Assembly: GCA_022376515.1 (NCBI GenBank)
Contig: WTXI01000031.1
Coordinates: 124,001-188,000, forward strand
From: Lactifluus volemus
Lineage: Eukaryota > Basidiomycota > Agaricomycetes > Russulales > Russulaceae
Length of the DNA stretch: 64,000 nucleotides
Reading direction: 5' to 3'
The position numbers and the translations under genes are program-made. Position 1 is the first letter of the stretch, and each line of letters opens with the position of its first letter. Below are positions 48,776 through 60,760 of the stretch, in pieces. Below the pieces are notes generated by a model that was given only the letters and a program-made list of their open reading frames with translations, did not search any database and was not told where the DNA came from.

Positions 48776-49330
48776 CTAGGGTGGACGCCATACATCGGTG
48801 GCACGTGAATCTACTAGCCCCAAAACTGGAAGGTGTGGCAGTGATACGGCAAGCGCGAGATGTAGGAAATTATGAGGGGCAGTGGCATAGAGCGCAGAGG
48901 TATCGTAGCTACTCGAATGGGAGGGACAGAACAGGTAAGATGGGGTAGGACGGAGACGAGGCAAGAAAAGCGCATACGCACCCGAAAAGATTGAGAAAGC
49001 CGAAGATCTCCATCAATACGTCGATGGCTGGCCACTTGAGAAAGACGAAGAGGATGCCTCCGAGGAAGCAGGCGGTCCCACGTAGCTTGTTCCTCCGCGC
49101 AAAAAGTAAAATACGTCTTTTGTGGGCCGGTGATGAGGGAGACTCGGAGGTCTCCGAGGAATAGGATCTGGTGCGTTTGTGGCGAGGGAGTGATCAATAA
49201 TAATGATAGCTAGCATGATAGTAGAGAGATAGATTACGCACATTACCGAGGGCGACCAGAGCACCGTCAATCAAAGAAGAGCATGACGGCGAGCCGCACC
49301 GCCCCGAGTCCGCTTGATCAATAACGCCAC
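48776..49330 (-). pseudogene. GOT1-like gene copy, damaged exon 3
   Basis: The minus strand shows the end of exon 2 (FFFD, a stop, then GALVALGNV equivalents near 49245-49290) and exon 3 with PQKTY. Two extra bases near 49109-49112 shift the frame. Farther on it reads ASSEASSSSF in the wrong frame. No exon 1 is seen. Confidence 0.6.
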
Positions 49331-49760
49331 CCTTCTGGGTGCAGAAGGGTGACTGTGCGGTCACCATCTGAGCACGCTCTGCCACAAACCGGAAGGCGTG
49401 ATGGTGGTATGGCAAGCGCGGGACGTACAGGGCAACTCGTGGCGAGTGACCCAAAGTGTAGGTTTATGGTAGATGTGGAACTTGTCGATGGGTAATTGGC
49501 GAAGAAAAGTGATAAATGGGAAACAAATGCTCTGGAGTGGGGAAGAATAGTACCGGTAAGGGTAAACGGGGCCGATGAACGCACATTTTTGCACCTAAAA
49601 CAAGACAGTCCGAAATGTCGACGGTTGGCCTTTTGAAAAAAGGGGGCTCCCACATAGTTTGAACCTGCGTGAAATGTGAGACGTTGTTTGTAGGCCAATA
49701 GTGGGGAAGAGGTATTTACTTGTTGAAGCTGTAGCCGATATCAGCTAGCAGGACGGAAAA
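49331..49760 (-). pseudogene. GOT1-like C-terminal relic
   Basis: The minus strand has a relic of the third exon (FKLCGSPL region near 49655) and, after a GT and AG pair, the phrase ICFPFITFLRQLPID at 49490-49540. This resembles the FFPxIxxFLRQLP segment of GOT1 proteins and is the clearest trace of that missing part in the window. Confidence 0.55.
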
Positions 49761-51180
49761 TATCCAGCACATCAAAAACATCGGAAAAGACCATGTTACT
49801 ACTAGATGTCACATTGACAGGGTCAACTGCCAATCGATTTTATAGCAGGCGCAAGTAACTTTCCTATGTGGGTATGCAAGGCCGGCGACTTGAAGTTGAT
49901 TCACAATGTTAGCCAAACCATAGTTCAAGGTTGAGACGATGGTATGGTTGCGGTCTAGCTATCCAATCATCGCTCGGTAGTTCCGTAGTTTGACGAGCTC
50001 ATTCCTGTCCGATATCCACTACCTGCGGCGCGGGGGCCACACGCCACAACTGGCAGAAGGACGAAATGAGGACTCGGAGGAAATGAACTAAGACGTCACG
50101 TGGTGCCAGCCCGACGTAGTTCCGCGCCGAAAGGCAGCGCCTCAAAGATTTTCACTCAACCACGGACTTCGATGATCCCCCTACTTCTCGACCAGCATCA
50201 AGGGTGACCGAATTCGCCCCGCTCAAGATGCCCTTCATAGTAGTCTTTGCACGTTTGCACGAATTGACGATTTCGTATGTCCGCGGGCTCGGCCATGCTC
50301 ACCCTTAATCCGTCGTATGCCCTCCAGCAATACAAACGAAGCTCTCTTCCCACTGGCAGCAATCTCGCCTGTAGCCCTGTAAGGCACCCCAGCTCCAAAC
50401 AACGCTACCTTCGGCCTCGATCTTCTTCTCAGTTGACACATTCCGCGTTGCCATGCTTGCAAGGCTCATAGTACGTACAGTGTCCCGTACTTATTACTAG
50501 TCCATCGTATCTGTCTAAGATACTCGCGCCTAGAACTTCCCGTAGCTTCTTTCGGCGCAAAACCCACGAAGCTTCACGTGAGCGATCATCCTCCAAAAAT
50601 GATGTTCTTTTCACCATTCAATGTTCATGCGAACGTACAAACGCACACAGCACTCGACTAATACTCATCCAACGTGCCGACATTTGTGACGCCCGTTCTG
50701 CCCACAGATCTCGTTCGAGCGCTAAGAATCCAAACTCCACCTTGACTCGGGGGTCCGAGTGCCACTGGTTCTGGAAGCGTGGGTCGTGATCAGCGCCGCT
50801 GGTACAGACAAGGGATCGACATAGGTACATAGGGCATCAAGAAAGCCTCTGGAACGCCGCGGAGTGACGGAACAGGTAAGGAGAGGAGGACAGCGAAGCA
50901 GCCAAAAGCACGCTCGCGCTTGAAAGGTTGAGAAAAATGGACATCTACACGAGCACACTGATGGTTGTCGACTGGAGGAAAACAAGGAGGATTCTGCCGA
51001 GGAGGCAGACGATTCCACGTAGCTTGTTACTCCGAGCGACAATGCAAGATGCATTTTGTAGGCTGATAAGGCCACCGAGGAAGAGGATCTGGTGTGCGCA
51101 TTGAGTCAGTTGTCAATAATAATTGACATAGCTAAGTGATAGTTGCGCAAGTCAGCTTTCGAGGGCGAGGAGAGCACAGT
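49761..51180 (-). pseudogene. GOT1-like fragments in spacer
   Basis: Two relics are present. The one at 50430-50617 is the FLxxRKKLREVLGASI type. The one at 50720-51075 is the ARSNKLRGIVCLLGRILLVF type, followed by FLNL after a stop. A trace of exon 2 (GCTCTCCTCGCCCTCG) is at about 51155-51180. The segment 49790-50200 has no recognisable content. Confidence 0.5.
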
Positions 51181-51563
51181 TAAAACACACGAAACGAGGC
51201 CAACCCATTTACCTCACTTATTATTATAATCACTGACGTTTTATCGTGAAAGAAAGTGGTTTTATCGAATTATAATGTGAGGCGACTGGCGAGGGAAATC
51301 GTAGCACGCCACCACGTGGTATGCCAGGCTGCAGACGAAACACCATCTCGCGAGCCTTCTTTGTGAAACAGACAATCCTCCAGACCGCTTTTGGTCACGT
51401 TCATGAAAATATTCGTAGCAGACTATGCTCCTATTTCTAATACACGAGTCACTTCAACTGCCTATTACAGCGTTGGTTTCTGTTTCTGGCGATTGGGTGA
51501 GGAAGAAACGGATGGTTTGCTCCGCTAGATTGCCGAGAACACCATGCGTAAAAGCATTGAAGC
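51181..51563. other. 3' flank of NLR-5
   Basis: Similar to 700-1090 beyond NLR-1 (for example the segment with GTTGGTTTCTGTTTCTGGCG at 51473). It probably holds the 3' UTR and terminator of NLR-5. No gene is visible. Confidence 0.5.
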
Positions 51564-54500
51564 CTAGTCCAAACGTTCTTGGAAGTTCACGTCGACACCG
51601 CGATCGAGATAGACTTGGATGATAGCTTGCTGCCCATTAGCCACTGCAACATTCATGGGACTATTATCATCCTTGTCGCGAGCACCCGTATCCGCACCGT
51701 GATCAAGAAGGAGTCGAACAATGTCGACATATCCAAGTTCTGATGCATGGTGCAAGGGTGTTTGGTTCTGGATGTCTCGAGCATTTACATCTGCCTTATA
51801 CCCGAGAAGGACCTCAACAACTTTTGCATGGCCTTTTTTACGGCAACATGCAATGCACTGTCATCACACGAATTAGGACATATGGCGTGATCAAGGACTC
51901 GAGCAACTTACGAGGGTAGGGTCCGAGCTGGGCAATTCTTGTCTTGGAGATTTGGATCTGCGCCAGATTCAAGAAGGAGTTGAGCGACTTGTACATGTCC
52001 TTCTTCGGATGCCGCATGCAACGGAGTGCAGCTATTCTCATCACAGGAATGATTAGCTACGACGTTTATGTCTGCGCCACACTTAAGAAGAAGCTGAGAA
52101 ACTTGAAGATGTCCTGCTGAGGATGCATAATGCAACGGTGTTGTGTCATCGTTACACCGGGTATTTACATCGGCGCTGTGATCAAGAAGAAGCTGTACGA
52201 CGTCCAGGTGTCCGCCATGTGATGCGGCATGTATTGAAGCGTGGCTCGATTTGGTCTGAGAATTTACGTCAGCGCTGTGATTGAGAAGGACTCGAACAAC
52301 GTCGAGTTGTCCTTGAGATGCCGCAGAAACCAACGGGGTTTCATCTTCTTCGTCGCGAGCACTCGCATCTGCACCGCGGCCAAGTAGGAGCTGTACAACA
52401 CGAAGGTGTCCACCATGTGATGCGGCATGAATTGGAGTAACGTTCCAATTGTTCCGGGAATTCACATCGGCATCGTAATCGAGAAGGATTTGGGCAATGT
52501 CCAGATGTCCTTTCAGCGCTGCAAGAAATAAGGGGGTTCTGCCGTCCTTGATGCGAGCACTCGCCTCTGCGCCATGTTCAAGAAGGAACTGCACAACATG
52601 AAGGTGTCCACCATCTGATGCGGCATGTATTGGAGTCCAGTCCGACTTCGTTCGAGAATTCACATCGATGCCAAGGTCGAGAAGGACCCGGGCAACGTCC
52701 AGATGTCCGTTATGCGTGGCACAGTACAAGGGGGTTTCATCTTGCTCGCTGAGAGCACTCGCTTCTGCGCCATGATCAAGAAGGAACTGCACAACATCCA
52801 GGTGTCCACCGAGTGATGCGGCATGTATCGGAGTGTAGTTTGAATTGACTCTGGAATTCACGTTGGCGCTGCGATTGATAAGGATTCGGGCAACGTCCAG
52901 CTGTCCTTTGAATGCTGAAATAAACAATGGGGTTTTCTTGTCCATACCGCCAGCACTTGCATCTGCGCCTCTGTCAAGAAGAAGCTGTAGAATGTCGAGG
53001 TGTCCTAAGTCTGATGCGGCATGTATTGGAGCCCAGTTCGAATTGTCCCGGGCATTAACATCCACACTGTGGTCTAGAAGGGCTTGGACGACATCCAGCT
53101 GTCCTTTTCGAACTGCAATGTGTAAGGCTGTGTTACCCTCTTTGTCACGAGCATCTCCGTCGGCGTCGCCATCAAGAAGGAACCGTACAACACCCGGGTG
53201 TCCACGTTCCGATGCGAAATGGATTGGAGCCCAGTTGCCATTGTTCCTGGCATTCACGTCTGCCCCAAAACCGAGAAGGATTCGGGCAACATCAATGTGT
53301 CCCTGGAATGCCGCCATATGCAAGGGTGTGTTATCGGTCTCGTTGCGAGCATTCGCGTCTGCACCACGCTTGAGAAGGAGCTGAGCAACTTGTGAGTGTC
53401 CTTTTGTTACATGCAATGGGGTCGAGGCACGCTGATCTCGGGAATTTGGGTCTGCGCCAAGATCAAGAAGGAGCCGTACAATCTCCAGGTGTCCATGTCC
53501 CGACGCGGTATGAATTGGAGCGGGTTTCGAAGGTCCCCGAGGATTGGTCTCTGCCCCATGATAAAGGAGGGCCTCGGCAACATCTAAATGTCCGAAGTGT
53601 GCTGCTATGTCCAAGCACGTGACGTTGTCCGTGGCACAAGCATTCGGGTCTGCGTCACGATCAAGAAGAAGTTCTACGACTTTCCGGTGGCTAGATAGTG
53701 ATGCGACATGTCTTCGAGTCCAGTTGGAATCGTCCCGGGAATTTGTGTCTGTGAAGCGGCTAATAAGGTCTTGGGCATTATGGACAAGATCATTCGATGC
53801 CTTCAGATAGCGTTCGACCATGTCGTGAGGACCCGCGTTTACATCATCTTTCACAAGGAGCTGGGCATCTTGCTGACATTGTTTCCATGACCTTTCAGCA
53901 TCACTATCATCGCCCCCACATGAGCAAAGAAAAGAGAATATCAACATGGGAAATCTACCTTGTTTCATGCTGTGACACCATGTGCAATGAAGTCTGGTTG
54001 TTCGCATTGGCATCTGCACGATAACCGAGAAGAAGCTGAAGAAGTTTGATTTCCCCCTTAAATGAGGCGTGGAACAAAGGAGTTGTGTTATCTTTGTTGT
54101 TTCGGGCATTGACATTTGCTTTATGATCGAGAAGGAGCTGAACAATGTCCGGATCTCCTTGAGCCGATGCTTGGTGTAATGGAGTGGTGTCGGCAATGTC
54201 ACGGCTCTGGTAATCTGGATCTGCACCACGTTTGAGAAGGAGCTTAGCAAGATCGCGCTGTTTATTTACCACGGCGAGGAATAAAGGAGTCCGATTAGCA
54301 TTGTCCAAGATCTCCATGTCAGCGCCACGATCAAGAAGGAACTGAGCAACTTCCAGATGCCCTTCAAATGATGCCAAGTGGAATGGAGTCAAGTTTTCAT
54401 TGTCCCTGGAGTTAATATCGGCACCGTGGAAAAGAAGATTTTGAACAACTTCCACATGTCCTCGTCGAGACGCTTGATGGAGTGGAGTGAGGCCCTTCAC

Positions 54501-57500
54501 ATCCCGGTCATTTGCGGTGGCCCTGTACTGAAGCAGAATTCCTGTGACTTTGGCATGTCCCCTTTCGGAAGCTATAAATAATGGAGCTCGATCGTCAGAG
54601 AGGCGTCGAGCGTTTACGTCTTGTGAGCGTTCGACGATCAGAAACTCTACTGCAATACACAGGCCGTAGAATGCAGCAAAATGTAATGGGGTTCCGGGGG
54701 GGTCTGATGGCCTTTCCTGACGCCTCCAGGATGGAGAGGCATCCGGATCAAATAGCCAGATCCAAATCTTGAAATGCGGCTTCCTTGGGTCGAAGAGACG
54801 TTTGGTACCATCTATGATTGTCGGTGATCGGTCGTCAAACTGGGCATGGTACACCCAGTGCTGTGCTGCATATTCAGCGAGAGGATACTTCTTCAGGCTC
54901 TCCTCCGTGACGGTTTTATCCAGGTGGAGAAGAGTACCAAGGGAGGCTTGGGCGACCACCGTGTGAGCAGGTATGGTATGAACACAAAAACGGGAAACGG
55001 TAAGTTGTTGCTTCGCGAGGCGATTCGACATCAAGAATTCCTTCACAGAAAGATGTGAAAACTGGACTTCTTCAGAACCCTTAATGACGGCGATGAGACT
55101 TGAGCATGTAGATAGCAGCTCCCATATTGGGTCTTCCGGGCGGCAATCTTCGACAAGCGTGGGAATGCGTCCGGCCTCGAAGTCCATGGCAAGAATTTCT
55201 GCAAGTTCTTTGATGTGAAGCGGACGGGATGCCACCGCTATGCACTGAAAGACACGGTGCGCATACTGCCACCTTTCCTCCTCGATGTCGACCAACGAAC
55301 GTTCGTACGTCGCATCGAGAGTCTTTGGTAAATTTTCCAGAGCATCCCGGATGCTCACCGAAAGGCAGCCGCGGAGCAAGCCAATCTGACACGAAACCCA
55401 CTTGAACCTGGATAATAGGCATCAATGCACATCCGTGTGTCTTGTGGTGCCTATCCCTTACATTCCGTTAGCCTTTCCTGAGAGTTTCTGGATCACTAGC
55501 TCCTTGTCCTGCGCTTTCCACTTTCTCATCTTCCTGTCTGAGTTAACGACAGACCTGATGTACTTCTCGATGTCTTGCCTTTGTCCCGTCTCGTCGTGAA
55601 GGGTGACAGAATGGGACTTCAACCCATCGAGGACAGCTTCAATGTCGGCCTCAGGGCGAGAAGTGACGCATATACGTAAATTCGGAAGTTGACAATCAAC
55701 AAGCTCTTCAACAAGCTCTAGGACCTTTTCCCGAGGAGTTTGCGTACCAGCGGCGTTCGGACACTCGTCAAGAGCATCCAGAATAATGTAGATTGGATGG
55801 TTTCCAGCACATAGGAGAATGTTCTTTAGACATTGCGTAAGTGCAGATTCACTGGGTTCTTCTAAGCCATCACGATGGCCCGAATAGAAACTTTGAAGAA
55901 TTTCGGCATAGTCGATGGATTGGTCACAAAGTTGAACAAGGAGTGAGGACAGTAATCCTCGGCAATGCTTCTTTTTGTCGTCTCTAAAATCGCAGTAAAA
56001 GAACGCTAGTGAGGCCTCCCCAGACTTGCGCAAGTGGTCGATGATCGTCGAACTTGCCAATGATATCAGCCTGCTGAGCTTCTTCCATACCATAAATTAC
56101 TGAAAATGTTGCGTACCAGAGAATGGTCTTTCCAGCGCCGGCTACAAAAGCAGAGGCCGTCAATCACAGTATGTAGGTTTAATAGTAATAAACCCTGACG
56201 ATTTCCACGAAGCCACAAAAGGCAACCAGACTGTTTCCAATCAGCAAAAATGCCAGTGTCGCAAATGAACCACATCGCGGTCCCATCAAGGTGATCATCA
56301 TGTGCAATGTTGTGGTTTTTTGACGGATCTGGTGGGGAGAGCCAAGCCCTAAGGTCATTCCGCAACCGTTCACCTGGGCAGGCAATTTCAGTGCACCTGA
56401 TCAACGATGAGGAGATTAGGGGATAACGAACACTTTTCTTTGTTCGTTTGGCTTGTCATTTCCTGTATTTTTATTTTTTCTGACGCCGATTTATATAAAC
56501 AGGTCTCTGCTCCCTGGAGCAGACATACCTAGAACCTGTTCCATACTGTCACGCAACGCCTTACCGTCTAAAGGGGTTGACGTTCATCACGGACAAAGTG
56601 ATGAAAAAAGTAATGATTTACTCGCCATCCATGACCGTATTCACGTTCCGAACAAGAAGGTAGACGACCTCGAGGGTCTGAGCCGCAGTAGCTCGAACTT
56701 CATCATCAGTCAGTCTACTGAGCTTCTGCAGCACAGCCTCGACCTCATTATCTCCCAACAGCTTCATGCCAAATTTCTCTGCATCGCATTGAGCTAAGCG
56801 ACCTATTAAGAGGAATGGACTTACTCAGTGGCCCTTGTTTCATCTCTTTGGTAGCAACAGCAAGAATATTTAGCAGTTCGACCATAATCATGACAACCAT
56901 CTTTTTCATGACCGGTGTAGACGGGATTTTGGTATAGATATCAAGGCGTTGAACAAAGTTGCCTATGGACTGAAACAAGTTGAGGAGAGCATCGTAGCTT
57001 GCATTGACGTCCTTCACAGTCTGAGATCTAGGTGTCACGAGGACCTTCGCTTAGGAAGTGATGAAGACACATACTGTGAGGAGGATACCGATTGCGGAAA
57101 ATAACAACTTGACAGGTGGGAAGGACTATAGAATAGGGATCAAGTATTAAGAATACAGAAGGACCAACACGTTCGGGCATACCACCGAAGCAGCCCCATG
57201 TCCAGCTTGAGCAGCTCCTCCACCGGGTCCACCCAGGACACTAGAAGCTGTAACAATGGTATGCAGCACATGAACCGCTCGTTTGATCGACTTTATCATC
57301 TTGGGATGACGATCGCGTCCTAAGAATTCCCGGAAGGCTTGTGCCTGCTCTTCAAGAACTTGAGTGATGGACTCAATAGTGTCGCATGATCTCAGCCCGA
57401 TGGCGACTTGATTCTTAATGAGGCTTGTCCCAACCTCCTTTTCATACTGTTTAATGGCATCATCCCAAATTGACTGTAACGTCTGTGACTCCAAGTCAGA

Positions 57501-57530
57501 AGAGTCACTCATACCATGAGTTGAAGACAT
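51564..57530 (-). CDS. NLR-5: Goodbye-NACHT-ankyrin protein, late frameshift
   Basis: Closest relative of NLR-1. Exons: 57530-57183, 57125-57075, 57020-56825, 56778-56622, 56396-56200, 56141-56117, 56052-55462, 55407-53959, 53903-51912 and 51857 onward, all GT-AG. The start is MSSTHGMSD. Residues 1 to about 195 are Goodbye-like. P-loop PGAGKT, Walker B YIILDALDECP and RICVTSRPEAD follow, then long ankyrin arrays. In the last exon, NLR-1 has GGGCCACG where this gene has GGCCATG. The one-base deficit, near 51830-51838, gives a stop at 51787-51785 and a 1692-aa product. Clean ankyrin sequence continues out of frame to a stop at 51564 (about 1766 aa if in register). The repeat array has far fewer homogenised double units than NLR-1. 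Confidence 0.88.
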
Positions 57531-57927
57531 ATGGACGGGAAACGAGGGGCTGCTAGTTGTCGGGGGACTTGAAAGTACGGTAGAGAGTTGTTATGGCGAG
57601 GGAACGAACTGACATCGAACGTCGCCCGAATTATAATTGAACACAAAGACAGGCACTAGCAACTTTCCCATGTCAGCGTAGAACTGTACAGGTGCCCGTA
57701 CAGACGACCAGCAAGGCAATATTTGAGGTACAAGGTTCATGAACGTTCATGACGTAAATCAAGACGTAAATGTGACAAGTACAGTGCCAGTGGGCCCTGA
57801 TCAACTCGCACTGGCTGAAAGACTTTAAAGCAAAGGCTCTACGACCACGCCACGTCGCAAGGACACTACAGCCTATAAACTGTTCCCCTTACCTCTATTG
57901 GGGACGGAGGATGTGGAGTGGGATCGC
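57531..57927. other. NLR-5 upstream region up to the retrotransposon
   Basis: Likely holds the NLR-5 promoter. The segment 57870-57915 matches spacer DNA near 25020-25085 and 8080-8130. The similarity then stops, consistent with the LTR inserting at 57928. Confidence 0.55.
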
Positions 57928-58805
57928 TGTAAGACTTTGGTACCGCGAGTAGTCTCTAGCGTTACAAAGTCCTGTTGTAGATTAGATTATGAATGAGATT
58001 TTTGACTTTAAAACTTCTCCAAAGGCACACAACAACAGAACCAGCTGAATCTGCGGTTTATTGTCAGTGCTATGTAGGAGTAGTAAGTCTGTCTTCCATC
58101 GGGGAAGGCAGGCGAAATAAATACATGTTCTACTACCCTAGATCTATAATAATCATAGTCCGATCTGTCGCGATCCTCTTGATCGCGACATGTTTCACTT
58201 ACTTATGAAACATCTTCGTAATCGCGCGGTTTTCACGCGCCTCAGTAATTTAGGGTACTTAATTTATTTATTGCAGGCCGCCCCACCGGGGTGCACTGCT
58301 AGAATCAATGTGCAACGCTCGCAGAATGTCGCAGCGTTGCCTAATTATTTACTATCTAGGCGGACCGGGCCGCCAGTGTTACTGACGCGAGTCGTGGGCC
58401 TGGCACGTAGTAGCCCCTCGAATCGGACCGCCTGTGCCGCTGGCGCAACGACTCATCAGAGGCGATATCTCTCATCGCTCATTATTATTTGATTTATGAA
58501 ACTTCAATAAATTATATTGGTGCACATTTGTTTCAGTGTGCATGACATTTATGATCGCGAGGGTTGACGACCTCGCGTTCTCGTTATTTCTGGCTCAAGC
58601 CCAGTGTGGGCTCGGGCCGGTCCGGGAGGCCGCTCGCGCGACTTGCGCGTCATGCGACGCCAGTCTCGAGCCGGCCCGTTCCAACTAGATTGCTTAGGAT
58701 CTTCGATCCTAAGCAGTATTTTATCTTAGTCGTTTCACACAACGAATGTAGATCATGTGTGAGTAATAATATTTATGGTAAGGCATCTATTAGGGACGCC
58801 TTACA
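57928..58805 (-). repeat. 3' LTR of a Ty3/gypsy element
   Basis: The proposed LTR is 878 bp. On the plus strand it begins TGTAAGAC and ends GCCTTACA, a short inverted terminal repeat with TG and CA ends. The right end abuts a polypurine tract. Host-type spacer sequence stops at the left end. The second LTR lies outside the window, so the length and the target duplication (possibly ATCGC at 57923-57927) cannot be confirmed. Several hairpins lie inside, for example 58166-58190, 58191-58212 and 58692-58714. Confidence 0.7.
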
Positions 58806-58821
58806 CCCTCCCCCACAAGAG
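58806..58821 (-). promoter_or_regulatory. Polypurine tract for plus-strand priming
   Basis: The minus strand reads CTTGTGGGGGAGGG directly before the LTR start TGTAAGG. A purine-rich run adjoining the 3' LTR is the standard position of the primer for second-strand synthesis. Confidence 0.75.
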
Positions 58822-58969
58822 TAAGCTCAGGGGTTAATTGATGTAGATCAACATTGAAAGGATAATGTCGATGATGATATCATCGACGCAGATTGATAGT
58901 GCGTTCGTAACGCGATAAAGAATACATAGATAAAATGATAGGAAGGGTAGGATGATCCTTTTGATCGCC

Positions 58970-60760
58970 CTATCCTGGGCCCATGCTGATGACCTCATCG
59001 TCCCAAGTGTGGGCGATCTCTGCTTCGTCTGGTTGGGTAATGTGGGTGTGTGCGAAGTCAGGAGGGGTCAGGGGGCGTGCGATCGGGTGCGTGGTATCCG
59101 CTATCTGTTCGCGTGATGCGATCTGTATGCCTCGCGCTTTTCGGGACTGCTCGAGGGCCGGATTGTAGTTTCCGGGGGCATCTACGTGCACCGATCTTAT
59201 TACGAATGCAGGATGATCTGCGATACTTTGGCGGGCCAGATCCCTTGCTTGCTTCAGGATCTGAGTGCGCGGGTGGTTTGGGTATTCAGATAGCGCCATT
59301 TCGATATATGCAGTGGCCCAGGGGCGCCACTGCTCTGCTTCTTCAGGGGTGACTCCGCTGCATGCCAGAAATCTGGATATTGATTCAATGTTCAGATCGG
59401 ACACGGATCCGTACAGAGCTTCTGTGTATGGATCGGAGCGACGGATCTGTTGTATGGGTAGTTCATTTTGAGTCACCACTTGTTCATATCGTTGCGGTAC
59501 CCCTAGTAGTGCCGCGGCCACACTCAGGAAGTTGATCCGGAGTGGGCCATTGCGTATTGCGTTCCCCTTGATGTTCAGGGGTAGGAAGTTCAGTAGTGCA
59601 CGGTTTCCCTCTACGTGTGCATTCTGGAATCCTTTTCCGACCAGGGGGATACCCAAATAGCGGAATTGCGGGTCTTCCGAGTGTTTCTGGTGCAGCCATC
59701 GCTTCCAGATGGCCGAATACATAGTAGGCACGGGCTCCGCGTAGGTGGGGCGGAAGGTGCTATTTGATTGCAGGTTGTCCCATTGTCCGAGTGCGTAGCT
59801 ATGTACTGCGCCGCGCATTTCCGGGGGTGTGTAGCGGATCCGCTCCGCGTAGCCTCGTGCAAATCTGATTTTCTCGGGTGCACTGAACAGTGCGTCCACT
59901 TCTTGATATGTGCGCGGGTCTTTGTAAGGTGATATCAATGCACCGTCCCTCCCCCCTAAGATCACGCCCACCAGCGGCATGTTACTGCCGGAGTTGCGTG
60001 CGTGGATTGCCTCTGGGGTGAGGAATTTGCCAGATCGTACCAGAGATGTCTGGTAGTTGAGCACGCCATCCGGAGACGTGTAGCCGGTGGTGTAAACGTA
60101 GCGCGCATGTGCGCGGAAGTTCAGTTGGCCATCTGGGAAGGCGGGGACATCGCCATCGGGGGCGCATAGGGAATTATCCGCGCGACAGTAGATGACGGGG
60201 ATGAGCGCGGGGAACCCGAGTTTCCTCGGTGGCAGCGGGGAGGGGCGAGGAGCGTGTTCAGGCGCGACCGGTGTGTCCGGGAAGCCACGCAGCTGGATTC
60301 GCGAGAGTAGCTGCGGGGGTGCGGACGCCGGGCGGGGACCATCGTACTCCCCATCCATTAATTCCGAGTGCACCGAAGTGCACGGCGAGGGGTCTCGTCT
60401 TGGCAGCTTGCGCGGCCGTTCGTCTTGAATGGCAGCCAGTTGATCGGTCAATTCAGCGACCTGGGCGATCGCTTGGTTCTTCTGGTCAATGCACTCGTCC
60501 AATTTATTATGCAGAGTGTTTACTTGCTCTAACAGAGCTGTAGTGGTTGTGAGGAGTGAATCTCGCTCTTCGGAGATGCTACCGGAAATGACTGTATCGC
60601 GCTCAAGTTCTGCGTCCCGTAGGGACTGCTCGCCATCCGCGACGTGCTCCAGATAGTGCACTTTCCATGAGGTGCAGACGTCACATGTGCGGGGCTCATG
60701 TGCGATGATGCGGAAACGGTGGTAGTAGCACCAGATCGGTGCATGCTGTTCATCCGACAT
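58970..60760 (-). CDS. Retrotransposon third ORF, unknown function, 596 aa
   Basis: This is one intact 596-codon frame between the pol stop (61020) and the polypurine tract, in the place where envelope genes sit in some retroelements. I do not recognise the family. The N-terminus (residues 1-35) has a Cys/His-rich start, with a CYYH and a CDVC pair. Residues about 45-110 look like a coiled coil. A Pro- and Arg-rich linker follows, then a long globular-looking region (from about residue 190). There is no obvious signal peptide or membrane segment, so it does not look like an envelope glycoprotein. A structural, gag-like or nucleic-acid-binding role is possible but unproven. Unlike pol it has no frame breaks. 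Confidence 0.75.
   Translation of the reverse strand: MSDEQHAPIWCYYHRFRIIAHEPRTCDVCTSWKVHYLEHVADGEQSLRDAELERDTVISGSISEERDSLLTTTTALLEQVNTLHNKLDECIDQKNQAIAQVAELTDQLAAIQDERPRKLPRRDPSPCTSVHSELMDGEYDGPRPASAPPQLLSRIQLRGFPDTPVAPEHAPRPSPLPPRKLGFPALIPVIYCRADNSLCAPDGDVPAFPDGQLNFRAHARYVYTTGYTSPDGVLNYQTSLVRSGKFLTPEAIHARNSGSNMPLVGVILGGRDGALISPYKDPRTYQEVDALFSAPEKIRFARGYAERIRYTPPEMRGAVHSYALGQWDNLQSNSTFRPTYAEPVPTMYSAIWKRWLHQKHSEDPQFRYLGIPLVGKGFQNAHVEGNRALLNFLPLNIKGNAIRNGPLRINFLSVAAALLGVPQRYEQVVTQNELPIQQIRRSDPYTEALYGSVSDLNIESISRFLACSGVTPEEAEQWRPWATAYIEMALSEYPNHPRTQILKQARDLARQSIADHPAFVIRSVHVDAPGNYNPALEQSRKARGIQIASREQIADTTHPIARPLTPPDFAHTHITQPDEAEIAHTWDDEVISMGPG

Noticed and set aside
57147..57530. N-terminal HET, HeLo, patatin or amyloid effector domain on the NLRs.
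   Set aside because: The first about 190 residues match the Goodbye-type domain instead, and no catalytic or amyloid motif is seen.
58970..60760. ORF3 as a retroviral-type envelope gene.
   Set aside because: Position fits, but no signal peptide, membrane anchor or cleavage-site pattern is visible.
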